Shown here: positions 12,201 through 20,640 of the stretch, in pieces
Position numbering within the stretch: the first letter of the stretch is position 1
Layout: the number at the start of each line of letters is the position of its first letter
NCBI GenBank assembly: GCA_000310025.1
Contig: FN649739.1
Span: forward strand, 3,020,700-3,084,699
Source of the DNA: Ectocarpus siliculosus
Taxonomy: Eukaryota; Sar; Phaeophyceae; Ectocarpales; Ectocarpaceae
Length of the DNA: 64,000 nt
Reading direction: 5' to 3'
Position numbers and translations under genes: made by a program
Notes under the pieces: model-generated
Seen by the model: the letters and a program-made list of their open reading frames with translations, nothing else
Told to the model about the DNA's origin: nothing
The model's database searches: none

Positions 12201-15200
12201 GAGTTCCAATTGCCCCTCATCGCTCGGCGCGCTTCCCGCCGTTTGGTAAGGGCCTCCTCCAGCACTGATCTCGTCTCTGGGGTCTCACGCCACTCCTGCG
12301 TGCGGCGTCTCCGCGGTTCCTCCCCTAGGGCCGTCCGCACTGCTTCGAGGAGAGCATTGGTAAAGTAGGTCGCCAATTCCGCGGCGGTGGTTGTTCGCTC
12401 GTCCAGTCGTGTGTCGAGGTTGAGGAGGAACCGGTTAGTCACCGCACACCGTGCTGCTTCGAACTGCAATTCCCGTTGGTTGAATTGTTGCTGTTTCGGT
12501 CTAGTCCGGACTGCACGGTTGTGGGCAAGCCTGCCACCGAGGTTGACGGTGTCTACTACCATGTTGTGGTCTGAGTCTGCTTTGACTGGGCGAACCGGCT
12601 GGGGGATGACAACCACGTTAGATACTCGGCCGTGATGTGCCTGCTTTGTCAGGATGTAGTCAAGGCGCTTGCAATCGGTTCCCGACACACCGTTGTATGT
12701 GTGCCATATTCCGCCCTTGCGTGTCTCGAAGAACGTGTTCGTGAGAGCTAGCCTGTTTTACGTTGCGAAGTTCAACAGTAGCATGCCATTGTCGTTGAGC
12801 TCATCACGCCCGTACATTCCTATTGCCCTTCCGTCCCCTCCGTCCAACCTATCTCCCGTCCGCGCATTGGCGCCCATTAGGACATACACACATTTTTTGG
12901 AAGGGATCCTCCGCACGAGACTGTCAAGTTTTCCCCAGAACACGCGCTTGCTGTCTGCGGTTGAAGGTTCGGTTGGAGCATACGCGGCTACGAAGTTGAC
13001 CGCTCCACGGTGGCCTGCCAACATAAACCTCATGGCTATAAGGCGTTCGTCAATAAACTCCGTAGTGAACGTGAATGTCTTGCACAGTGACTCTTTGACG
13101 GTTATCCCCACACCATGGGCTCAACCAGTCTCCGTGCCACAGCAGAACACCCGGAAACCCGCTGCTGCAAATTTCGTTCGACCTGCTCTCCGTGTCTCCT
13201 GCATTCCTACCACCGATACGTCTTGTCTCGCTGCCTCGTGTAGAATGCTGTAGGCTCGCCCGTATCCATTGGCCCCGTTTACAGCCAAAGTCCGCACATT
13301 CCAGGTTGCTACCCTAAGTATATACAAGCATGGATCCGTCTCTCCAGTCCCCAGTCCCAGTAGGCAACTTGGCTGTCAGGTTCAGAGCACTTGCTTGGTA
13401 CTTCGCGTTCCACCGTCCTGCCTGGTAAATGAGGATGATCTCTCCTTATGAGTTGGAGAGGTTTCCGGTACCCAACTGATCTGGTACTTTTCAGAACATC
13501 TTCATTCCCCACAGGCTCTAGACTAGGTATCGGTGAAGACAAGAAATTGGTTTTGGCAAAAAGTTGACGCTCAACAGCAGTAGGACTCTGGGATGCTACA
13601 TACTACGACGTAGGCTACGGTACTTTGAAGAAGGTCGTTGCGGGCGACGGTGGCAGTTGACAACCAGTGGTGTACACGCTAAATACGTGACTATTATTCT
13701 AGATCTGGATCTCGATCTGTAGAAAAGAGTCTACGATAGACTAACAATGAATCCATACCGTCGGCGGCGGCTACCTGCTTCCCCACGATTTCCCGAGCAG
13801 CACACAGCGATATCTCCCCTGTGGGTAACAGGCTCAACAAGACAGTTGGCAGCCATCTTTTTTTTTTATATTTTCTAAAAATCTGCTTCTTCTCCGTTGC
13901 GCCCTTGCGATAACTTGATGCATTAAGCCCGGTCTTCCATAGGCGTCGCCTGAGCTGCACTGCAAGGAGTTGAAGGCGTTCTCTTAAGAGGGCGTGTTTC
14001 CGGTGGGATGGCCCGTCTGTGCCTTTTGTCGTTTGTATTTTGCTGTTCTGAAAGCGTTCCTCCGTAACATTACCAGAGGTGTACTGCTGTTGCTTGAATA
14101 CTCAACAGCAAAGTACCACAGCTTGCCCCCCCCCNNNNNNNNNNNNNNNNNNNNNNNNNNNNNNNNNNNNNNNNNNNNNNNNNNNNNNNNNNNNNNNNNN
14201 NNNNNNNNNNNNNNNNNNNNNNNNNNNNNNNNNNNNNNNNNNNNNNNNNNNNNNNNNNNNNNNNNNNNNNNNNNNNNNNNNNNNNNNNNNNNNNNNNNNN
14301 NNNNNNNNNNNNNNNNNNNNNNNNNNNNNNNNNNNNNNNNNNNNNNNNNNNNNNNNNNNNNNNNNNNNNNNNNCCCCCCCCCCCCCCCCCGCACCTCCCT
14401 CCCTCTCTCGTCCTTTTTCTCCACCTCTCCGTACTCTTTTTCTTGACTCCTTTCCAAACATGGACAAACGACGACGACGACTACAACAACCGACCATCAC
14501 CATCACCACCGTAACTGTCCCGATTAAACCTCAGCTCGGAGACTCGTTTTACGACTTGACCGGCTGGCGAAAGCTCCATCCATCGGGGGAGCACTGGATC
14601 GATCGCTTCGCGGTAAGAGACACGAGAGACATTCCAGGTGGACGATGGAAACTCCCCCCGTTTTCCTCGCCGCGTACGCAATAATTTCGCGCTCATGTCC
14701 CTTCCCAGTTTTTGCGGGGCGCGAGTGTGCTGGCCACCTGATAGTTTTCTCAAGCATTATTTCGTGTAGTTGATGGTGTTTCGAGGTCGTGGTTGTACGC
14801 GTGTTAAGGAAAGCATGGGACGGTTCGTTCTCTTTTCTTGCCCGTGAGAAGGGATGAGGGGAGAGAGTATGGGCCACGGGAGAATAGTGTTCGACAAACA
14901 ACCGTATTCGTCCGCCCATCGATCGCTTCTGTGTGCATGCGTATTGGTAGCGGGATGCAATCGCTTAGAAAACTCTACCTCTCGTTACAGTTCAAAGAGC
15001 GCCACATTTCCATGCTGCATTTTTTCCTGTTACAACAGTAGTGGCGAATCGCGGCATCCCGCCGCCGAGAACTTAAGTTTATAATTTTTGGACACCCGCA
15101 AGGATGCAATCATCGGCGGTGTATGTTGGAAGCCGACAATAGATATGCTCTCGTTTTCGTGAGCATTTACATATTCGGACGAACAACGAGGTCGACAAGG

Positions 15201-17231
15201 AACGCATTTCTCCGTGTGAACGCTTTGAAGCAGTACACCATGATACCGTGATGTACCATCTCTCCCGCTGCTCGAGCTGCTCTCACTGGCTGTCTCCTTC
15301 GTCACCCTACTCAACACTTGAAGCCTGTGTTGTACTGGAAGCCAGTTGGTTATCGGGATGGGAATGCTGGGTGCCGCCTAGTTTCCCACCGAAAGTCGGA
15401 CGGGTGGTGTACTCTTGTGAACGCATGCCGTAGTCGGTGGACCATAGACCTTGCATCCTTACAATGCCGGGCCGGGGAGTTATGCCGGGTTTTCGCCGAA
15501 GCGAGGATGGACCAGAAGCTGGCCATCATGCTTGCTTTTGCTGTGCCAAACCAGATATGCCATGGGTTGGGTTGATTGTACGGTACGGGTGAAGGGACGA
15601 CGTACTCTTATGTTCTGCATGCCTTAGCGGCTAGACCATTGACTACGCGTCCTCGAGAGAACGGAGCACTGTTCCCACAGGACCGATCACCGATAGCCAA
15701 TCGGTCCTTCCTACTTAGCCAGAGGTGCCTCAGAATCGCACGGTAGGAGGGGATGTACTACAAAGGCACTCACTTTGTATCAAGACAGCCTTATGGCGTT
15801 CCCGTGCCTTTTCCTGTTTTTTTATGTTTGTTTGAAGGAGCGAGACGCGACAGACGTGATGGCGGCGTTCCACTCGGACGATGCGTTTGACCGACTCAAG
15901 ACGCTCCCTGTGGTCAAGGGGAAGGCTGGCGTGGAGCCCGATGACGTCACTAAGAACTACAGGGCGTTCCGGAAGGAGCTGGTGAGAGGTTGAGGAGGTG
16001 TGGTTTGCTCGTGTCTCGTGTTATTGTTGTTGTTGTGGTTGTTGTGGTTGTTGTTGTTGTGTTGTTTTTTTTCGGAACATTCTGTGTTTTTGCATTGCAT
16101 AGAGGCGTATTTCCGTCTTTGGGGGAGTTGTTTGCTCGTGTCTTGTGTTGTTGTGTTGTTGTATTGTCGAGATATGCTCTGTTTTTGTATTGTATGGGGA
16201 AATGTCTTTTCTTTCTTTCTTACCTTTCGTTATTCCATCCCTTTGACCGGGGTCGTCGATCGTCTCTTTATCCCGATTGTGGTTTTCCTTACAGTCGATC
16301 TTTTTTTTTTGTTGGATAACAAATCGCGCCTTGAAGGAATTTTCTGGTGTCCATTTTTTTTTTTTTTGAAAGGTGTACCCCCTCCCCCCTACGGGGGGCA
16401 GTCGGCTTGTGACCACGGAAGGCGTCCGAGTCAGTTGGACCAGTACGGACATTAGAAGGTACTGAGTGGAGACCGGAACGGGTTTTTAATGTGAAGACAA
16501 CAACAACAACAACAACAACAATGGGGATGTTTTTCCGTCTTTGGTGGGGCAGGGGTTGTTTGCTCGTGTCTTGTGTTGTTATTGTGGTATTGTCAAACAT
16601 GCTGTGTCTTTGTGCGTTGTATGGAGGCGTCTTTCCGTCTGTGTGGGGGAGGCGGGAAGGGGGTAGAATCTCGCCGCATGTGTGTGTTAAGCTCATTGTC
16701 TTCATTGCGGGTGAAGCAATGGCAGAAGCAGCAGCCATCGCCGTGCACAGCACAGGAGTGGGTCGAAACCGAAGCTCTTTCTTATGGACTACTGCTGTAC
16801 ATAATGGCTCGGCGAGCGCCGCGCCAATTGTCAGTGTCCCCATATCATCGGCCCACCACTTCCCCACAGCCCCGACCGCGGCCTTAGATGTCCTCGAGTA
16901 ACAATTACCCGAAGATTTTTCAAAGCACCTTTTCGGATCCTCGCTGGCGGGGCCAGGCCATGAAGATTTGTCCTCGGGTACAAGATGGAGGAGTCCTTTC
17001 GGTACGGTAGGCAGCGTCGGGAGTACCGCGCCCAAGTGGGGTAAGTGGGGTTGTATCAAGCGCGTGTTATTATTTTCTTGTTGTGGATACTTACTTCTTG
17101 CTCGTGACTACGTCCCTCGTCTGTCTGTGTTGTCTGTCTGTGTGTCTGTCTGTTTCTCTGTCTGTCTGTCTGTCTGTCTGTTTCCCGCTGTCTCGTCTGT
17201 CTTCCTCTTCCTCCCTCCCCGTCTGTACGCG

Positions 17232-17267
<36 letters not shown>

Positions 17268-17640
17268 CACCCAAAGGTAGACGCTGGTTGGTTTGACCGG
17301 GTCTGGTACAAAGACGCCTCGGTCCTTGCCTTGCAACTCGGCGCCTTCGCCGCGGGCGTCCTTGTAACGCGTGTTAACCCGTGGCTCGGTACCCTCGTGA
17401 TGGGAATGGCTCACACCACGGGCGGCTGGCTCGCGCACGACATGGTGCACGGTCGCGGGAGGTGAGCGGTCGGCGAGGATGCGTCTCTGGTGTGTTGTGT
17501 CGGCTGGGAGCGTGCGATCGAAGATGTGTCAGGCGTTGCTGTGATGTTGTTGAATAGTTGTTGTTTTGTTGTTGAAATTGTTGTGCTGGTGTCGTTGTTG
17601 TTGATATTGCAGTCGTCGTCATCTTTGTTGTGTTGTTGAA

Positions 17641-17687
<47 letters not shown>

Positions 17688-20640
17688 ATTTGTTGTATTT
17701 GTTGCGGTTGCTGTTGCTGTTGTTGTGCTGGTGTCGTTGTTGTTGTTGTTGTTGAAATTGTTGTTGTGGTTGTGGTACAACGTGGTCGTCGTTGCTGTCG
17801 ATGCATTCGTCCCCGCTTCAAGGCAATCATGACTGTTTAGAAAACACGAGTGTCCTTCGAACGTCGAAGTGTCCTTACAATCGTACCCTGCTTTTTCAAT
17901 GACCCAGGTACTGCACCGCGATGCGACACTACGGGGCGCTCATGTGCGGGCTGAGCTCCAGGTGGTGGTCGGAGAAGCACAATCTGCACCACGCGTTCAC
18001 CAACGTTATCGGGGCCGATGAAGACATCATCGTAAGTAGACAGTGCACATCATCGTGAGTAGTGCACTCGGTTGTATTTCGGAGTAGTTGTTATTGTTAT
18101 GTATTGCCGTCGGGTGGTGCTGTGTTGAACCTTCGGCGGGCCGAACGGGCGAGAAAGAAAACTCCCTTCAGACAAGTGTTGTTTAACGCAACAACGGGCA
18201 CTTCCATGATAAAAATCAACCAAACATGAAGGGTAGGGGGCCTCAAGGGGAGGAACCCTTCTGTGTGACCACGGGTTGAAGTAGACGGCACAAGTGCTGT
18301 GAGCGCTGATTTGAAGTGAAGACAATAATAATTAAAAAAACATCAAGAACACAATGCGTCAACGCTGATACATAACATATCAAAATCTTCGGCGTCAAAC
18401 GACAACGGTTACACAGGTAGAGCCCGCGCTGTGGCTCTGGGCGCCGGACGACGGTCGCGACAGACCGTGGAGGAAGTTCCAGCACCTCTACTGGCCCCTG
18501 CCCTTCTCTCTCACCTTTCTGCTTTGGCGCTTTGGCTCCGTCAAGACCGCAATCTCGGAGAAACTGAAGCTCGAGGTGAGGGGTTTCGAGTTTTTGCGGT
18601 GGCTTTTTGCCGGGTGGGGGGGTGGGGGGGGGGGCTGGTTTGTTCGCGGGGTCTTGAGCAGAGTTGTGGAAGGCGTGTTTGTTGAGGGTGAGTGTGGCGC
18701 GGTAAGAACGGGGTGGGGAGACATGAAGCACGGGACTATCTCTCATGTTTGACATGGTCGTTTTATCCTCCGCTAATATTCGCTCATGTTAACTGATTTG
18801 GCAGCGGTACTGTAAGGAACTTGCGATCACTCTACAACTTTTTTGAAATTGGCCCGGGTACGGCTTGTTTGGTATGGTCACGTGAAACTCTCGTAACCAT
18901 ACCTTCCGATTTTTTTTTATTTTTTTTCGATGGTTTTGATTTTTGTTTTTTGTGTACCAAGAAGATTTTTTTCCTGCCGTAAGTTTTTACCATGTACACT
19001 AGTGGGCGCGTCATGTCTTCACTCGCTTCTCATGAGAAGAGATCAGTACTGTGTGGCCAGGTTGAGGGTGACGTGTCAGGTGGTGTACGTGTCAGGTGTG
19101 AGACGAGGCGAAAGACAGGGGAAGGAAGGCATGCATACCGTACGATATGATATGATTTGATATGCGACACAACGAGACACAACGCACCGGCATGAGATTA
19201 TACTGTGTCCCCCCACCCCACCCCACAGCAGTACCACACCCGATGGTAACAACTTTACGGCTGAACGTGAGCGAAGTGACTACTCTCAATCGCGTAGATT
19301 GCTGCGCGGTGTATCACGCCCATCTTTATTTTTCGTCTTTCCCCACAACCACGTCACCCCCCCCGCTTGCAACCTCATCGTGCCCGCTTTCCCTACACCC
19401 ACTGCTCTCCCTGCCGGGTCAACAACACATGCAAAATGACAAAAAAAAGGGAGCTCTCTTGGCGCTGCACTACTGCTGGCTGCTGGCCCTGGTGCCCCTC
19501 CCCGTCGCCATCGGGCACGTCTTCGTGGGCGGCTGGCTGACGGCGACCATCGTCACAGTCACGCACACCGCCGAGGAGTTCTCGGTGAAGGACGAGCCGG
19601 CCCACCCGTCCTCGCCCTTCGAGGAGGAGGGCGACGCTTCTTTCGTGGAGACCCAGTTCAAGACCACCAGGGATGCTGTCTGCGGGGACCCCTTTTCGGA
19701 GTGAGTGAGGGAGGGGACCCTGAGTGAGAGAGCTTCTCTGCGGTTGGTGGGTGGGTGCGGGCGTAGATCCACCGGGGTCAAGCAGTACAGTAGTAGCAGT
19801 CGTGGATGTGGTGGGTTTTGAGAAGAAGCAGCCCACGGGTAGAAAGAAGGGTGTGCTGACGTGTGTATCGTGACCTATGTGGGATGGACGTCAGTGAGAG
19901 CGCTCACGATGAAATATCCGTGTCGGTGTTTTTGTTTTTCTCGCTCCGCCCAGGCACTTGTGGGGCGGCATGCAGTACCAGCTGGAACACCACTTGTTCC
20001 CGACCCTGCCGCGGTACAAGTACCGCGATCTCGTGCCACTGGTGCAGAAGTTCGCGGAGGAGAACGGCCTGGAGTACAAGTCAACTGGCAGCTGGGAGAT
20101 CATCCGGGACAACATCATGCAGGTCCGGTGTGCCTCAATATGCGGTGCTGTACATGTAGCGTTGGTGAGCTTCTTTTTTTGTCTGGGATAGAGACATCGA
20201 GACATAAAGGTTGCCTTCGTGCGGTTCGCAGCGAGTGTACGGTAGTTGAAATGCACACTCACGCACACGCAAGATGTGATGGTGCGTAAGGTGTTGCGGA
20301 CAACATCCCGTAAGTCCTTAGTCATGTTTGACAGCACAATGACATCAGCACAGACGATGAGCACGCAACTCGTTGGACCTCTGTTTGATATGACCCCCAA
20401 TTTTCCCATGTTCTGTCATACACTCGTTCCAACCGCATGTATGCATAAGCACCTCACTGACGTCCTGATCCTGCCTGGCCAATTCCTTTCACCCACGCAC
20501 GTTTCTCCGTCCGCTTCCCTCATGAAATTGCGGCGTAACTGCTGCCGTTTCATCACCATCAGCTGAAACGGGTAGGAGAGGCGCCGACGAACCCTGGATC
20601 TCCTGAGCCCGGCCAGCTCGTGATTAACAAACCAATGTAG
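6207..20640 (+). CDS. Plastid-targeted cytochrome b5-fusion front-end fatty acid desaturase
   Basis: Nine exons: 6207-6500, 14535-14612, 15838-15981, 17277-17461, 17908-18031, 18417-18575, 19450-19700, 19954-20122, 20563-20640. All phases agree, giving about 493 residues, or 479 from the in-frame ATG at 6249. Residues 1-98 hold a hydrophobic signal with an ASPA/FSFS cleavage site, the Phe-at-+1 pattern of secondary-plastid bipartite leaders. Next comes a cytochrome b5 domain with HPSG and AFHS haem ligands, then the desaturase with boxes HDMVH, HNLHH and QYQLEHH. The Gln in the third box marks front-end desaturases, which insert a double bond between an existing one and the carboxyl end using b5 electrons. 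Regiospecificity cannot be read from sequence. Oddities: HPSG instead of HPGG, an 8-kb first intron, and an A-rich acceptor before 19450. The exon 1-2 join is supported by the b5 strand LHVQ-LGDSFYDLT. Confidence 0.85.
6906..7033 (+). repeat. Dispersed repeat family X, copy 1
   Basis: A TTG microsatellite is followed by a conserved segment (CTTCACATTAAAAAC, then CAGTACCTTC, a GTCCGTACTG block and CGTGGTCAC). It aligns with the reverse complement of 16366-16522 and partly with 30901-31012. It lies in intron 1 of the desaturase. Confidence 0.75.
7034..7550. other. Intron 1 spacer, purine-rich
   Basis: No coding signal. The plus strand from about 7250 to 7400 is A/G-rich, and its complement produces long hydrophobic Phe/Ser ORFs that are compositional artefacts. 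A G run sits just before the 3' end of the LINE at 7551. Confidence 0.6.
7551..9946 (-). mobile_element. LINE-A, 5'-truncated non-LTR retrotransposon
   Basis: On the minus strand, fragments of a reverse transcriptase read in order: NYRGITLLNTVGKVF, GQAGFRQKRGCVDHA, a GVPQGCTLSP-type block near 9000, and the catalytic FADD at about 8890. Then come the thumb and a Cys/His-rich C-terminus near 7900 (CDCGF...H...C). Several frameshifts and stops break the frame. No endonuclease precedes the RT, so the copy is 5'-truncated. Its 3' end (7551-7690) recurs at 15602-15740 and its 5' part at 30409-30894 in the opposite orientation, which defines a family. It sits in desaturase intron 1. Confidence 0.85.
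7694..9641 (-). pseudogene. LINE-A reverse transcriptase, broken ORF2
   Basis: Broken open pieces at 9447-9641, 9080-9523, 8428-8895, 8099-8326 and 7694-8074 together cover the N-terminal linker, the RT palm and fingers, the FADD box and the C-terminal Cys/His knuckle. Frame changes occur near 9.1 kb, 8.9 kb and 8.4 kb, with an in-frame stop near 8.1 kb. Retrotransposition in cis would be impossible. Confidence 0.8.
9962..12078 (-). pseudogene. LINE-B reverse transcriptase part of ORF2
   Basis: The RT domain is spread over pieces 11617-12078, 11373-11654, 11081-11464 and 9962-11026. Frameshifts lie near 12.09, 11.63 and 11.49 kb, and there is an in-frame stop at 11081. The YADD catalytic box begins the last piece, which is an intact 350-codon frame containing the thumb and a basic C-terminus. 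Confidence 0.8.
12079..13327 (-). pseudogene. LINE-B AP-endonuclease part of ORF2
   Basis: Pieces 13121-13327, 12758-13111 and 11996-12688 share one frame, interrupted by stops at about 13121 and 12758. They carry the catalytic landmarks of APE-like LINE endonucleases: WNVRTL, QETRR, YAPTE, MGANART (in place of the usual GDFNA) and SDHNMV. This nuclease would nick target DNA to prime reverse transcription; it cannot be made from this copy. Confidence 0.8.
14135..14373. other. Assembly gap (239 N) flanked by poly-C
   Basis: The run of N is bordered by nine C on the left and about seventeen C on the right, 160 bases upstream of exon 2 of the desaturase. The true length is unknown. ORFs drawn through it are meaningless. 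Confidence 0.99.
15409..15510 (+). repeat. Short dispersed repeat Y, copy 1 (tRNA-like motifs)
   Basis: It begins GTACTC, then GCATGCCGTAGTCGG, GACC and GCATCC blocks, and a GGGTTTTCGCC segment resembling a tRNA B box. The same order occurs at 48150-48262 and the beginning at 62558. The GTACTC...GCATGCC head is also shared with the LINE-A 3' end. It lies in desaturase intron 2. Confidence 0.5.
15602..15740 (-). mobile_element. LINE-A 3'-end fragment
   Basis: About 138 bases match 7551-7688 with roughly 90% identity by eye, in the same orientation, and then diverge. This is what a severely 5'-truncated LINE insertion leaves. It lies in intron 2 of the desaturase. Confidence 0.8.
15985..16650. 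repeat. Diverged tandem repeats in desaturase intron 3
   Basis: A unit of roughly 130 bases with TTTGCTCGTGTCTTGTG, a GTT-rich tract, a TGCTCTGTTTTTGT-like block and CGTCTTTCCGTCT appears three times, starting near 15998, 16130 and 16558. The last two copies are separated by repeat X copy 2. Confidence 0.65.
16366..16522 (-). repeat. Dispersed repeat family X, copy 2
   Basis: The reverse complement reproduces copy 1: a GTT microsatellite, CTTCACATTAAAAAC, CAGTACCTTC, GTCCGTACTGG, CGTGGTCACAAGCCGAC. It ends in a C5-8/G5-8 hairpin (about 16379-16398). Confidence 0.75.
17118..17263. repeat. GTCT and CT microsatellites
   Basis: Runs of TCTG/GTCT are followed by a pure CT tract of about 29 bases that ends just before the acceptor of desaturase exon 4 (17277). 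The CT tract serves as its polypyrimidine tract. Confidence 0.9.
17540..17775. repeat. (TTG)n microsatellite array
   Basis: A long, interrupted TTG/GTT array lies in the intron between exons 4 and 5 of the desaturase. Its complement gives the Gln/Thr-rich ORF at 17411-17830, which is not a gene. Confidence 0.95.

Larger units (their letters stand above)
9947..13545 (-). mobile_element. LINE-B, near full-length decayed non-LTR retrotransposon
   Basis: Reading on the minus strand from about 13.3 kb gives an AP-type endonuclease (ATWNVRTL, a VVGMQETRR block, YAPTE, then RLDYIL and SDHNMV), a spacer, and an RT (KAPGHDSLPAELLK, NYRGISLLPHVGK, FVDLKKAYDSVDRE, GVRQGCVLSPLLFN, YADD). A 350-residue C-terminal part ends near 9962. 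The 3' end abuts the 5' end of LINE-A at a G run (about 9930-9946). The two elements differ in sequence and are separate families. The upstream border near 13545 is approximate. The element lies inside desaturase intron 1, antisense to the gene. Confidence 0.85.

Noticed and set aside
13984-14509. ORFs crossing 14135-14373
   Set aside because: They include 239 N bases, so the frame across the gap is unknown. Only the part from 14535 (exon 2) is supported.
17056-17450. Arg/Asp/Thr-repeat ORFs on the minus strand
   Set aside because: Translations of the GTCT and CT microsatellites, antisense to desaturase exon 4.
17411-17830. Gln/Thr-rich ORF resembling a polyglutamine protein
   Set aside because: Complement of the intronic TTG array.
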